Origin: Janibacter cremeus
Lineage (GTDB): Bacteria > Actinomycetota > Actinomycetes > Actinomycetales > Dermatophilaceae
Length of the DNA stretch: 64,000 nt
Reading direction: 5' to 3'
Assembly: GCF_029395675.1 (NCBI RefSeq)
Contig: NZ_CP115184.1
Location: forward strand, 310,001 to 374,000
Program-made: the position numbers and the translations under genes
The notes under the pieces: generated by a model
The model's database searches: none
What the model was told of the DNA's origin: nothing
Seen by the model: only the letters and a program-made list of their open reading frames with translations
Part shown: one piece after another, positions 25,184 to 34,600 of the stretch
How the letters are laid out: the number at the start of each line of letters is the position of its first letter
Numbering within the stretch: position 1 is the first letter of the stretch

Positions 25184-26575
25184 TCAGATGTGCTGACCGG
25201 CCTCCGTGAGCACCGAGCGCAGCCGCTGCTCGATGTCGTCGAACTCGGCCTGGCCGATGGTCAGCGGCGGGGCCAGCTGGATGACCGGGTCCCCGCGGTC
25301 GTCGGCGCGGCAGTACAGTCCCGCGTCGAAGAGCCCCTTGTCGATGTGGCCGCGCAGCAGCGTCTCGGCCTCCTCGTCGGTGAAGGTCTCCCGGGTGGCC
25401 TTGTCCTTGACCAGCTCGATCCCGTAGAAGTAGCCCTCACCGCGCACGTCGCCGACGATGGGCAGATCGAGCAGCTTCTCCAGGGTGCTGCGGAAGGCCG
25501 GCGCATTGATCTTGACGTGCTCGTTGAGGCCCTCGCGCTCGAAGATGTCCAGGTTGGCCAGGCCGACCGCGGCACTGACCGGGTGGCCACCGAAGGTGTA
25601 GCCGTGCAGGAAGGTGTTGTTGCCCTTCTTGTAGGGCTCGAAGAGCCGGTCGCTGGCGATCATCGCGCCGAGCGGCGAGTAGCCGGAGGTCATCCCCTTC
25701 GCGCAGGTGATGATGTCCGGGGTGTAGCCGAAGTCCGTGGAGGCGAACATCGAGCCGATGCGGCCGAAGGCGCAGATGACCTCGTCGGAGACGAGCAGCA
25801 CGTCGTACTCGTCGCAGATCTCACGCACCCGCTCGAAGTACCCGGGGGGTGGCGGGAAGCAGCCGCCGGCGTTCTGCACCGGCTCGAGGAAGACCGCGGC
25901 GACGGTCTCGGGACCCTCGAACTCGATGGCCTCGGCGATGCGGTCGGCGGCCCAGCGGCCGAAGGCCTTGGGGTCCTCGCGCAGCTCCTCGGCGGCCCGG
26001 TAGATGTTGGTGTTGGGGACCTTGTGCGCGCCGGGCACGAGCGGCTCGAAGTCGGCCTTCAGCGGCGGCAGGCCCGTGATCGACAGCGCGCCCTGCGGGG
26101 TGCCGTGGTAGGCGACCGCCCGGGAGATGACCTTGTGCTTGTGCGGCTTGCCGGTGAGCTTGAAGTACTGCTTGGCCAGCTTCCACGCCGACTCCACGGC
26201 CTCGCCGCCACCGCTGGTGAAGAAGACGCGGTTGAGGTCACCGGGGGCGCCGAGGGCCAGGCGCTCGGCCAGCTCGATGGCGGTCGGGTGCGCGAAGGAC
26301 CACAGCGGGAAGAAGGCGAGCTGCTCGGCCTGCTTGGCGGCGGCCTCGGCCAGCTCCTGGCGGCCGTGGCCGACCTGGACGACGAAGAGCCCGGAGAGGC
26401 CGTCGATGTACTCCTTGCCGGTGTCGTCCCAGATCGTGTGGCCCTGCCCGCGCACGATGGTCGGGATGTGGCTCCCGTCCTCGAAGTCGCCGTGGCGGGT
26501 GAAGTGCATCCACAGGTGGTCGCGGGCGGCGTCCTGCAGGCTCGTGCCGCGGGAGGTCGTGTGTCGGTCGCTCAT
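25184..26575 (-). CDS. Class III aminotransferase (putrescine/GABA/beta-alanine type)
   Basis: A 463-residue PLP enzyme. SDEVICAFGRIGSMF and the Schiff-base lysine K293 in CAKGMTSGYSPLGAM are class III hallmarks; FFTSGGGEAVESAWKLAKQY binds the cofactor phosphate. The close group includes putrescine-pyruvate and beta-alanine-pyruvate aminotransferases. Its partner across the intergenic region is an aminobutyraldehyde dehydrogenase-like enzyme, so the likely route is putrescine to 4-aminobutanal to GABA. Exact amino donor is inference. The ATG overlaps the stop of the Lrp-type regulator (ATGA), so both are made from one message. Confidence 0.9.
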   Translation of the reverse strand: MSDRHTTSRGTSLQDAARDHLWMHFTRHGDFEDGSHIPTIVRGQGHTIWDDTGKEYIDGLSGLFVVQVGHGRQELAEAAAKQAEQLAFFPLWSFAHPTAIELAERLALGAPGDLNRVFFTSGGGEAVESAWKLAKQYFKLTGKPHKHKVISRAVAYHGTPQGALSITGLPPLKADFEPLVPGAHKVPNTNIYRAAEELREDPKAFGRWAADRIAEAIEFEGPETVAAVFLEPVQNAGGCFPPPPGYFERVREICDEYDVLLVSDEVICAFGRIGSMFASTDFGYTPDIITCAKGMTSGYSPLGAMIASDRLFEPYKKGNNTFLHGYTFGGHPVSAAVGLANLDIFEREGLNEHVKINAPAFRSTLEKLLDLPIVGDVRGEGYFYGIELVKDKATRETFTDEEAETLLRGHIDKGLFDAGLYCRADDRGDPVIQLAPPLTIGQAEFDDIEQRLRSVLTEAGQHI

Positions 26576-27030
26576 CTGGTCCCCCAGTTGTAGTGCTGCT
26601 TGTTGAGTTTGAGATAGACGAAGGTCTCGGTGGAGCGCACGCCCGGCAGGCGGCGGATCGTCTCGGTCAGCAGGGTCAGCAGGTGCTCGTCGTCCTCGCA
26701 GACGACCTCGGCGAGCAGGTCGAAGCTGCCGGCCGTCGTGACGACGTAGGAGACCTCGTCCACGGCGGCGAGGGCCTCGCCGACGGGGGAGATGTCGCCC
26801 TCGACGGACAGCCCGATCATCGCCTGCCGGGTGAAGCCCACCTGGAGTGGGTCGGTGACCGCGACGATCTGCATGAAGCCGGTGTCGATGAGGCGCTGCA
26901 CCCGCTGGCGCACCGCCGCCTCGGACAGGTCGACGGCCCGGGCGATCTCCGCGTAGGAGCGGCGACCGTCCTGCTGCAGGTGCTCGATGATCTGCTTGCT
27001 CACCTCGTCGAGCTTCACACGGCTGGGCAT
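26572..27030 (-). CDS. Lrp/AsnC-family transcriptional regulator
   Basis: A 152-residue regulator (155 if the ATG at 27039 is used; the purine-rich AGAGGAAG just upstream fits the ATG at 27030 better). The N-terminal helix-turn-helix spans LDEVSKQIIEHLQQDGRRSY to about residue 50, and the C-terminal half is the RAM/ligand domain (GVRSTETFVYLKLNKQHYNWG). It is transcribed divergently from the aldehyde dehydrogenase and coupled to the aminotransferase, so it should regulate both and itself. Three helically phased repeats upstream are the likely binding sites. Confidence 0.93.
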   Translation of the reverse strand: MPSRVKLDEVSKQIIEHLQQDGRRSYAEIARAVDLSEAAVRQRVQRLIDTGFMQIVAVTDPLQVGFTRQAMIGLSVEGDISPVGEALAAVDEVSYVVTTAGSFDLLAEVVCEDDEHLLTLLTETIRRLPGVRSTETFVYLKLNKQHYNWGTR

Positions 27031-27052
27031 GGCGCCCATCTTCCTCTTCGGT

Positions 27053-27125
27053 ACCCGTCGATTGCAACCCGAGCACCTACGGTATCCGTCGAAACGGCTG
27101 GTATTCGGGTGGGTGATCCGTCGAA
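27053..27125. promoter_or_regulatory. Phased direct repeats, candidate Lrp/AsnC operator array
   Basis: Three copies of A(C/T)CCGTCGA(A/T) occur at 27053-27062, 27084-27093 and 27116-27125, i.e. 31 and 32 bases apart, about three helical turns each. All lie between the divergent starts of the Lrp-type regulator and the aldehyde dehydrogenase. Lrp-family octamers are known to bind several sites on one helix face and wrap the DNA. Confidence 0.65.
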
Positions 27126-27227
27126 GACAGCCCGTCCGGCACGTGACACGAGCCGTCCTGCGGGGATATGGTGCGAGTCACACGATCGACGTGCCCGCCC
27201 GGCCCCAACCCACAAGGAGTGGCCCCC

Positions 27228-28685
27228 GTGACCGACACCACCCAGGACATCCGCACCCTGCGCAACTTCGTCGGAGGTGACTACGTCGAGTCGCTCGGGG
27301 ACGAGCACTTCGAGCTCGTCGACCCCTCGACGGGCAAGGTCGTCTCCTCCTCCCCGGCCAGCACCGCCGGTGACGTCGACCGCGCCTATGCCGCGGCCTC
27401 GACGGCGTTCGGGACCTGGGGGTCCACGACCCCGGCGGAGCGGCAGAGGGCCCTGCTGAAGTTCGCGGACGCGCTCGAGGCCCGCTCGGAGGAGCTGGCC
27501 CGCATCGAGGCGAAGAACACCGGCAAGCCGATCGCGCTGACCCTGAGCGAGGACATCCCGATGATGCTCGACCATCTCCGGTTCTTCGCCGGGGCGGCGC
27601 GGGTGCTGGAGGGCAAGTCCGCCGGCGAGTACATGAAGGGCTTCGAGAGCTGGGTCCGGCGGGAGCCGATCGGCGTCGTCGGCCAGGTCACGCCGTGGAA
27701 CTACCCGATGATGATGGCCATCTGGAAGATCGCCCCGGCGCTCGCCGCCGGCAACACGGTCGTCCTCAAGCCGAGCGACACCACCCCCGAGGCGACCCTG
27801 CTCATGGCCGAGATCGCCAGCGAGTTCCTCCCCGAGGGCACCTTCAACGTCGTCGCCGGCAACCGCGACACCGGCCGCCTGGTCGTCGAGCACGCGAGCC
27901 CGCAGCTCGTGGCGATCACCGGGTCCGTCCGGGCCGGGATCGAGGTCGCCGCCTCCGCGGCGAAGGACCTCAAGCGGGCCCACCTCGAGCTCGGTGGCAA
28001 GGCGCCGGTCGTGGTCTTCGACGACGCCGACATCGAGGCCGCCGTCGCCGGGATCGGCGAGGCGGGCTACTTCAACGCCGGTCAGGACTGCACCTCGGCC
28101 ACCCGGGTGCTGGCCGGACCGGGCATCCACGACGACTTCGTGGCAGCGCTGTCCGAGTACGCGAGGACCGAGGCGAAGGTCGGTTACCCGGACGACGAGG
28201 ACGCCCTCATGGGTCCGGTGAACAACAAGAACCAGCTGGCGACCGTCACCGGCTTCCTCGAGCGCCTCCCGGACCACGCGAACCTGGCCGTCGGTGGCAC
28301 CCGGATGGAGCAGATGGGGGAGGGGTTCTACCTCTCACCCGCGGTCGTCTCCGGCCTGCACCAGGACGACGAGGCGATCCAGAAGGAGATCTTCGGCCCG
28401 GTCATCACGGTGCAGAAGTTCTCCGACGAGGACCAGGCCGCAGCCTGGGCCAACGGCGTCGAGTACGGCCTCGCCTCCAGCGTCTGGACGAAGGACTTCG
28501 GCCGGGCGATGCGGATGAGCCGCCGTCTCGACTTCGGCTGCGTGTGGATCAACTGCCACATCCCGCTCGTCGCCGAGATGCCGCACGGTGGGTTCAAGAA
28601 GTCCGGCCACGGCAAGGACCTGTCGATGTACGGCTTCGAGGAGTACACGCGCATCAAGCACGTCATGGCCAACCTCGACTCCTGA
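27228..28685 (+). CDS. Aminobutyraldehyde dehydrogenase (PatD/Prr-like)
   Basis: A 485-residue NAD-dependent aldehyde dehydrogenase. The cofactor loop VTPWNYP, catalytic glutamate in LELGGKAPV, catalytic cysteine in [12 protein letters not shown] and the closing EIFGPV motif are all intact. GQDCTSATR and the overall sequence fit the gamma-aminobutyraldehyde/betaine aldehyde dehydrogenase group, giving GABA from 4-aminobutanal. GTG 27228 follows AAGGAG. Together with the divergent aminotransferase and the succinate-semialdehyde dehydrogenase at 35680 this could take putrescine to succinate, although the GABA transaminase step would have to be done by the class III enzyme or one elsewhere. Confidence 0.88.
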   Translation: MTDTTQDIRTLRNFVGGDYVESLGDEHFELVDPSTGKVVSSSPASTAGDVDRAYAAASTAFGTWGSTTPAERQRALLKFADALEARSEELARIEAKNTGKPIALTLSEDIPMMLDHLRFFAGAARVLEGKSAGEYMKGFESWVRREPIGVVGQVTPWNYPMMMAIWKIAPALAAGNTVVLKPSDTTPEATLLMAEIASEFLPEGTFNVVAGNRDTGRLVVEHASPQLVAITGSVRAGIEVAASAAKDLKRAHLELGGKAPVVVFDDADIEAAVAGIGEAGYFNAGQDCTSATRVLAGPGIHDDFVAALSEYARTEAKVGYPDDEDALMGPVNNKNQLATVTGFLERLPDHANLAVGGTRMEQMGEGFYLSPAVVSGLHQDDEAIQKEIFGPVITVQKFSDEDQAAAWANGVEYGLASSVWTKDFGRAMRMSRRLDFGCVWINCHIPLVAEMPHGGFKKSGHGKDLSMYGFEEYTRIKHVMANLDS

Positions 28686-28707
28686 GGTCCCGGGCTCCAC
28701 GTCGCCG

Positions 28708-28740
28708 AGCCCCGTTCCCGGTCTCCCGGGGGCGGGGCTC
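28708..28740. terminator. Bidirectional hairpin between convergent genes
   Basis: A perfect 8-base stem GAGCCCCG (28708-28715) and CGGGGCTC (28733-28740) with a C/G-rich loop lies between the aldehyde dehydrogenase and the convergent PAP2 gene. It overlaps the PAP2 stop codon by two bases. It can serve both strands. Confidence 0.65.
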
Positions 28741-29647
28741 AGCCCTTGCCGGTGGTCTGCAGCTCGCGGGACCGGGCGGGGTGCCCGGGCTCGCGCCGGG
28801 CGAAGGGGGCCGGGCCGGGCCACGCCGTCGCCGAGTCGGGTCGAGCCGTCATCGGCCGCACCGTCACCGGGCGCATCGGGGGCAGGTCATTGGCGCTCTG
28901 GGTCACCGGGGGGACGGCTGTGCGGGTCGCGACGCGGGAGGGTCGTGCCGGTGCCGCGGTGCGCACGGTCGGTGGTTGCCATCCGAGGACCGGCCTGCCG
29001 GCCGCGATCCGGCGATCGATGTCGACGATGATCCGCAGCATGAGGGCGCCGGCGAGCATGCCGCCGAGCAGATCGGTGGGCCAGTGGAAGCCGAGGTAGA
29101 ACGAGACGAGGACCGCGTTGGCGGTGATCAGGCCGACGAGGGCGTTCAGTCGCTTGCGGATGCGCACGTCGGGGGCGGCGTAGGTGCGCAGCAGGTAGGC
29201 GGCGGCGCCGTAGAAGAGGATGGCCTCGGCTGCATGGCCCGAGGGGTAGGCGATGCCGTACCAGCCGTGCTCGAGCACCCCGCCCTCCCAGAACCGGCCG
29301 CTGCCGGCGGCGGGGGAGGTGCGGCCCAGCAGGATCTTCATCCCGCCGACTCCGGCGTAGAAGGCCACCTCGGCCGCGACGACGATGGCGAGCGGGTGCC
29401 AGGTGCGGTGCCTGCGCGCCAGCACGACCGCGACGAGGAGGAGCACGGGCAGGCAGACGGCCTGACCGGCGACCGCGTTGGGGACCGTGTCGAGGAAGCC
29501 GAACCAGTTGGGCGTGTACCTCTTGGCCCAGTACCCCTGCAGGGCCGCGTCGAGGGAGCGCAGCGGGCCAGCCGCGAGAAGGGTGACGACGACCAGCGCA
29601 CCGGCCAGGGCCGGGGCGCTCGTCCACCGAGACGACTTCGAGGTCAC
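28739..29647 (-). CDS. PAP2-family membrane phosphatase
   Basis: A 302-residue protein with about six hydrophobic segments over residues 10-215 and a proline/arginine-rich cytoplasmic tail of about 85 residues. The PAP2 motifs are present: KILLGRTSP, YPSGHAAE and FYLGFHWPTDLLGG with the catalytic His. The family dephosphorylates lipid phosphates such as phosphatidate or undecaprenyl pyrophosphate. Substrate is not evident. The start is GTG 29647. A weak promoter (TTGCAC, 16 bases, TATCCA on the minus strand near 29685-29660) is possible in the 80-base gap to the aldolase gene. Confidence 0.87.
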   Translation of the reverse strand: MTSKSSRWTSAPALAGALVVVTLLAAGPLRSLDAALQGYWAKRYTPNWFGFLDTVPNAVAGQAVCLPVLLLVAVVLARRHRTWHPLAIVVAAEVAFYAGVGGMKILLGRTSPAAGSGRFWEGGVLEHGWYGIAYPSGHAAEAILFYGAAAYLLRTYAAPDVRIRKRLNALVGLITANAVLVSFYLGFHWPTDLLGGMLAGALMLRIIVDIDRRIAAGRPVLGWQPPTVRTAAPARPSRVATRTAVPPVTQSANDLPPMRPVTVRPMTARPDSATAWPGPAPFARREPGHPARSRELQTTGKG

Positions 29648-29727
29648 CCTTCAAGTCTAGTGGATATTCCTGACAACTTCCTGTGCAACACGCCTTCGGT
29701 GAGTGAGTTCACAGTCCGTTCACCCTG

Positions 29728-30834
29728 TCACCGCGGTGGGGCGAGCTCCTCACGGACGGCCTGTGCGAAGGCGTCCACGTCGGACTCGGTGGTGTCCCAG
29801 GCGCACATCCAGCGCACCTGGCCGGTCGTCTCGTCCCAGAAGTAGAAGCGGAAGCGCTCCATCAGCCGCTCGCTCGCCAGGCGCGGGAGGATCGGGAAGA
29901 CCGCGTTGGCCTCCACCCTCGTCACCAGCCGCACCCCGTCGATGTCGGCGACCGCCTCGGACAGGCGGCGGGCCATGGCGTTGGCGTGCTCGGCGTTGCG
30001 GCGCCACAGGTCCCCCTCGAAGAGGGCGAGCAGCTGTGCCGAGACGAAACGCATCTTGCTGGCCAGCTGCATCGACTGCTTCCGCAGGTAGGTCAGGCCG
30101 GCGACGCGCTCGGGGGAGAGGACGACGACGGCCTCGGCGATCATCGCCCCGCCCTTGGTGCCGCCGAGGGAGAGGATGTCGACGCCCGCCTCGCTCGTCA
30201 GCTGCGCCAGCCCCGTCCCGAGCGCGGCGGCGGCGTTGACCAGGCGTGACCCGTCGAGGTGCAGCACCCAGCCGCGGGCGTGGACGAGGTCGGCGATGGC
30301 ACGGATCTCCTCGGGCGAGTAGACCGTGCCGACCTCGGTGGAGTTGGTGATCGACACGACCCCGATCTGCGCGAAGTGCTCGTCCCCCTGCCGGGCCGGG
30401 TAGGCCTCGATGAGCTCCGGGGTGAGCTTGCCGTCGGGCGTGTCGATGACGTTGACCTTCAGCCCGCCGACCCGCTCCGGGGCCGCGGCCTCGTCGGCGT
30501 GGATGTGCGCGCTGCTCGTCGTCAGGACCGAGGCCCAGCGCGGCGTCGCCGCCTGCAGGGCGAGGACGTTGGCGCCCGTGCCGTTGAAGACCGGGAAGAC
30601 CTCGACCGGGCGGGCGAAGACGTCGGAGAGCACCTCGGTCAGGCGCGCGGTGTACACGTCCTCGCCGTAGGCGACCTGGTGGCCGCCGTTGGCGGCGACG
30701 ATGGCCGCGAGCACCTCCGGGTGCACCCCGGCGTAGTTGTCGCTGGCGAAGCCGCGCTCGCCCGGGTCGTGGAGCGGGGCGAAGGGGGCGTCCCCGCCGG
30801 TCGTCGTGCTCTCGGTCTCGTGCTGGATGGTCAC
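29728..30834 (-). CDS. ltaE: Low-specificity L-threonine aldolase
   Basis: A 368-residue fold-type I PLP enzyme splitting L-threonine or allo-threonine to glycine and acetaldehyde. FASDNYAGVHPEVL at the N-terminus, the HLDGSRLVNA aspartate and the PLP lysine in LGGTKGGAM mark it as a threonine aldolase. The GTG at 30834 overlaps the stop of the large DUF6421-like gene (GTGA), so the two are translationally coupled. The upstream open frame is only a shadow of that gene. Confidence 0.9.
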   Translation of the reverse strand: MTIQHETESTTTGGDAPFAPLHDPGERGFASDNYAGVHPEVLAAIVAANGGHQVAYGEDVYTARLTEVLSDVFARPVEVFPVFNGTGANVLALQAATPRWASVLTTSSAHIHADEAAAPERVGGLKVNVIDTPDGKLTPELIEAYPARQGDEHFAQIGVVSITNSTEVGTVYSPEEIRAIADLVHARGWVLHLDGSRLVNAAAALGTGLAQLTSEAGVDILSLGGTKGGAMIAEAVVVLSPERVAGLTYLRKQSMQLASKMRFVSAQLLALFEGDLWRRNAEHANAMARRLSEAVADIDGVRLVTRVEANAVFPILPRLASERLMERFRFYFWDETTGQVRWMCAWDTTESDVDAFAQAVREELAPPR

Positions 30835-32987
30835 GCCGACATCCTGACATCCGCGGCGCCCACGGGGTCGCCCTCCCCGACGTCGCTCGCTCCGGTGATC
30901 CCGCGCGTGGAGTCGATGACCGGGCCGAGCTTCTTGCGCAGCGCCTCGAAGAAGACGTTGAGCGGGAACTCGTCCGGCAGCACGGCGTCGTTGAGGCCCT
31001 TGCGGGGACCGTCGAGCGGCAGGCCCGCCGCCCCCTTCGCCCAGACGGAGGCCGGGTGCGGCGCGACGTACTCGGAGATGAACTCGTGGGCCGCCAACCA
31101 GTGGCCGACCTTGGACCGGTCGATCCCGTCGCGGTAGAGCGCCTCGATCGCGTCCGACAGGGCGACCACGGTCTCCGGCACCCGCCGCCAGTCGAAGGAG
31201 AGGCGGTTGTCCGTCCAGCGCAGCGCGTCGTGCTTGTGCAGCCACGCGAAGAGCAGCTGGCCGCCCAGGCCGTCGTAGTTGCGGTGGCGGTCACCGGTCA
31301 CGGGGAAGCGGAAGCCGCGGTCGAAGACGACCGCCAGCTGCACGGCCCGGGCGAAGGGGTGTCCCTCCTGCGCGAGGTCGACGCACTGGCGGAAGGTGTT
31401 GAGGTCGCAGCGCAGCTCCTCGAGCGCGTACATCCAGTACGGCATCCGCTGCTTGATCATGAAGGGGTCGAAGGGCAGGTCGCCGTGGCTGTGGGTGCGG
31501 TCGTGCATGAGGTCCCACATGGCGAAGACCGACTGGGCCATCTCCTGCGAGGCGACGAGCCGCTCGCCCTCCGGCGGCAGGTCGAGGGAGAGGGTCTCGG
31601 CGGCCGCCTCGGTGATCCGGCGGAAGCGCGCGGCCTCGCGGTCGGAGAAGATCGCCCCCCAGCTGAAGGTCGGCACCTCCCGCACGGAGACCGTCTCGGG
31701 GAAGAGCACGGCGGAGTTCGTGTCGTAGCCGGGGGTGTGGTCGAGGAACTGCACCGAGAGGAACATCGGGTTGTCGAAGGTGGCCTCGACGTCGGCGAGC
31801 CAGTCCGGCCAGAAGACGCTGATCAGCAGGGCCTCGAAGACGCGGTCGGGGTTGCCGTTCTGCGTGTACATCGGGAAGAGGACCAGGTGCTCGGCCCCGT
31901 CGACACGGTGCTGCTCGGGACGGAAGGCCATGAGGCTGTCCAGGAAGTCCGGCACGCCGAAGCCGTCGTCGACCCAGCGGCGCAGGTCGGTCGGCAGGGC
32001 GGCGAGGTACTCGGCGTCGTGCGGGAAGCGCGGGGCGAGCTCCTCGACCCGGGCGATCATCTGCGTCACGAGCCCGGTGGCGCGCTCGCGGTCGGCCCCC
32101 GGCGTCAGCGAGCCGTCACCGGCCTGCATCGTGCGCAGCTCCTCGACGGCCGCCTTGAGGGCCAGCCAGGCCTCCGACGTCACGGTGGTCGAGGCGGAGA
32201 GGCCCCCCGGGGCCGAACCCTCGAAACCACCATTGCCCGCCCACGTGACGAGGTTGATCCAGAACTCCTCGTGGTCGAGCTCGCCGATCGAGTCGTCGCC
32301 GACGAGGTCGGAGTCGGCCAGGACGACGACGCGTCCCCGGCCGTGCTCCAAAGTCACCGCGAGGGGCGCACCGGACGGGTGCGCGGTCCCCGAGGTGCGG
32401 GCCAGGACGTCGGCGCCGTCGGCGCCGGACACGTCGAGGGTCCCGGAGCGGTAGAAGCACAGGTCGGCGATGCCCGCGAGGACGCCCTGGCCGGGGCTCT
32501 GCGCGGTCTCCGGGCGCACCCAGGTGGCGTTGCCGTGCTGGCGTCGGCCGCCGTCGGGGGACTCGTGCACGAGGGTGGAGACGATCCCCACGCCGAAGGG
32601 GGCGAGCAGCTCGTCCAGGTTGTTGCCGTGGGTGTCCTGGTCGCACTCGGCGAGGACGACCAGGCCGCCCCCCGCCGCCACGTGGTCGACGACGGCGTCG
32701 ATCTCGGACTGGTCGAGGACCGGGGGAAGTCCGCCGGTCACCCGCTCGCTCGCCTCGGCGGCGAGGTGCGGGATGACGAGGACGTCGACGCCCTCGAGGG
32801 CCGTGGGGGTCAGCCGGCCCTCGGTGTGCGCGTCGACGCGGGTGCCGCGCTCGCGCAGCAGGGCGGCGGAGCGGGCGAGGCTGGCGTCCCCCGGGTTGGC
32901 GGGATTCATCTCCGCGGCACGGTCGGCGTCGAGCGACCACGCGCTGGAGTGCACCTGGTCGACGAGGACACGGGCGAAGGGGGTCAT
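30831..32987 (-). CDS. Large protein, glutamine-amidotransferase-like N-terminus plus DUF6421-like domain
   Basis: 718 residues, cytoplasmic by appearance. Residues 1-230 resemble the class I glutamine-amidotransferase-like fold of DUF4350/ThuA-type proteins (VLVIPHLA, AAGGGLVVLAE, GRGRVVVLADSDLVGDD) without an obvious catalytic Cys-His pair. Residues about 260-690 look like the actinobacterial DUF6421 family. Within it, H495-D-R-T-H499 is followed by E523-E-L-R-C-D528. This HxxxH...EExRxD arrangement recalls zinc metallopeptidases of the DPP III (M49) type. Function is unknown. It is first in a unit with threonine aldolase. The family names are from memory and need a profile search. Confidence 0.7.
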   Translation of the reverse strand: MTPFARVLVDQVHSSAWSLDADRAAEMNPANPGDASLARSAALLRERGTRVDAHTEGRLTPTALEGVDVLVIPHLAAEASERVTGGLPPVLDQSEIDAVVDHVAAGGGLVVLAECDQDTHGNNLDELLAPFGVGIVSTLVHESPDGGRRQHGNATWVRPETAQSPGQGVLAGIADLCFYRSGTLDVSGADGADVLARTSGTAHPSGAPLAVTLEHGRGRVVVLADSDLVGDDSIGELDHEEFWINLVTWAGNGGFEGSAPGGLSASTTVTSEAWLALKAAVEELRTMQAGDGSLTPGADRERATGLVTQMIARVEELAPRFPHDAEYLAALPTDLRRWVDDGFGVPDFLDSLMAFRPEQHRVDGAEHLVLFPMYTQNGNPDRVFEALLISVFWPDWLADVEATFDNPMFLSVQFLDHTPGYDTNSAVLFPETVSVREVPTFSWGAIFSDREAARFRRITEAAAETLSLDLPPEGERLVASQEMAQSVFAMWDLMHDRTHSHGDLPFDPFMIKQRMPYWMYALEELRCDLNTFRQCVDLAQEGHPFARAVQLAVVFDRGFRFPVTGDRHRNYDGLGGQLLFAWLHKHDALRWTDNRLSFDWRRVPETVVALSDAIEALYRDGIDRSKVGHWLAAHEFISEYVAPHPASVWAKGAAGLPLDGPRKGLNDAVLPDEFPLNVFFEALRKKLGPVIDSTRGITGASDVGEGDPVGAADVRMSA

Positions 32988-33205
32988 GACAGCCTCCGGG
33001 GTCGGAACGGGAAGTTCATCCGTTCCAGCGTGTCAAAACAGGACGAGTTTCGCCAGTTCGTGCACGCGGAAGGTGGATCATCCGTCCGCGACCCGGGGTG
33101 GCCGCAGCGTGACGTCCCCCCGGCCCGGCGTCCGTAGGATGGGCCCACCCGACATCGAACCGGAGTGTGACGCCCGACCATGGACTCGTCCGCGAGCCCC
33201 CCGAC

Positions 33206-34600
33206 ATGATCACCACGATCATCACCCTGCTCCTCGGGATCGTCGTCCTGCTGGCGGTCATCGCCGCGAACGGCTACTTCGTGGCCCAGGAGTTCGCCTA
33301 CATGTCCGTGGACCGGACCCGCCTGGCCGCACAGGCGAAGGCCGGTGATGCGGCGGCGGAACGCGCCCTCAAGGTCACCCGGCGCACCTCCTTCATGCTC
33401 TCCGGGGCGCAGCTGGGCATCACCGTCTCGGGCCTGCTCGTCGGTGAGCTCGCCGAGCCCATGGTCGGCGAGGCCCTCGGTGCGCTGCTCGGGGTGGCGG
33501 GGGTGCCGGCGGCCGTGAGCATCGGCATCGGCACCACGCTCGTGCTCGTCCTGGCGACCGTCGTGCAGATGATCTTCGGCGAGCTCTACCCGAAGAACCT
33601 CGCGATCGCCGCGCCCGAGCCGCTGGCCCGTCGACTGGCCCGCTCCACGGTGATCTACCTCAACCTATTCGGCTGGCTCATCACCCTCTTCGACCACGCC
33701 GCGAACGCCCTGCTGCGGCTGCTGCGCATCGAGCCCGTCCACGACCTCGACACCAGCGTGACCGCAGAGGAGCTCAAGCGGGCCGTGGCCGAGTCCCGTG
33801 AGTCGGGTGACCTGCCGCCGGAGCTGTCCCTGCTCATCGACCGGGTGCTGGATTTCCCCGACCAGGACGTCGAGCACGCGATGGTCCCGCGCGCGGGGGT
33901 GGACGTGGTGTCCACGGACACCACGGTGGAGCGGCTGCGGGACCTGATGTCGCAGGCGCACACCCGGTACCCCGTCATCGACGGAGAGGGCGACCCGGTG
34001 GGCGTCGTCGCGCTCGGCGACGTCCTGCATGCCGGGGGTGCCGGGACCGCTGCGGACCTCATGGGCGAGCCGCTGGTCGTACCGTCCCTGATGCGGCTGC
34101 CGGAGGCGCTCGCCCAGCTCGTGGCCAGCCGCAACCAGCTCGCCTGCGTCGTCGACGAGTACGGCGGCTTCGCGGGCGTCCTCACGGTCGAGGACCTCGC
34201 CGAGGAGCTCGTCGGCGAGATCACCGACGAGCACGACGAGGAGCCCGCACCGACCGTGGTCACCGAGGCCGACGGTGTCTGGCGGATGGCCGGCGACGTG
34301 CACCTGGACGAGGTCGCCCGCCTCCTGGGCCACGACCTGCCGGAGGGCGACTACGAGACGCTGGCCGGCCTGCTCATCGCCCACGAGGGCACCCTCGTCG
34401 AGGTCGGGAAGAGCGTCCGGGTCCCGTTGCCCGACGACCCCGGCGACCTCGCCTCCGAGCACCCCGCGCACCGTGCACTCGCACTCGAGGTGCTCGATGT
34501 CTCACGACACGTGCCGAGCGACCTGCGGGTGCACCTCGTCGAGGACGTCCCGGACGGGTCGGACCCGTCCCCGGAGCCCGCCACGGAGGAGGAGCGATGA
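33206..34600 (+). CDS. CNNM/CorC-type membrane protein with CBS domains
   Basis: 464 residues: an N-terminal CNNM (DUF21) transmembrane domain with four hydrophobic segments and the LSGAQLGITVSGLLVGELAEP and IFGELYPKNLAI motifs, a pair of CBS domains (about residues 215-335) including CVVDEYGGFAGVLTVEDLAEE, and a C-terminal CorC/HlyC domain. Such proteins are implicated in magnesium or cobalt transport. ATG 33206 places the first membrane segment at the start; an in-frame ATG 13 codons upstream is less likely. The next gene is a shorter paralogue beginning inside the stop codon (ATGA). The 218 bases upstream show no clear element. Confidence 0.9.
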   Translation: MITTIITLLLGIVVLLAVIAANGYFVAQEFAYMSVDRTRLAAQAKAGDAAAERALKVTRRTSFMLSGAQLGITVSGLLVGELAEPMVGEALGALLGVAGVPAAVSIGIGTTLVLVLATVVQMIFGELYPKNLAIAAPEPLARRLARSTVIYLNLFGWLITLFDHAANALLRLLRIEPVHDLDTSVTAEELKRAVAESRESGDLPPELSLLIDRVLDFPDQDVEHAMVPRAGVDVVSTDTTVERLRDLMSQAHTRYPVIDGEGDPVGVVALGDVLHAGGAGTAADLMGEPLVVPSLMRLPEALAQLVASRNQLACVVDEYGGFAGVLTVEDLAEELVGEITDEHDEEPAPTVVTEADGVWRMAGDVHLDEVARLLGHDLPEGDYETLAGLLIAHEGTLVEVGKSVRVPLPDDPGDLASEHPAHRALALEVLDVSRHVPSDLRVHLVEDVPDGSDPSPEPATEEER

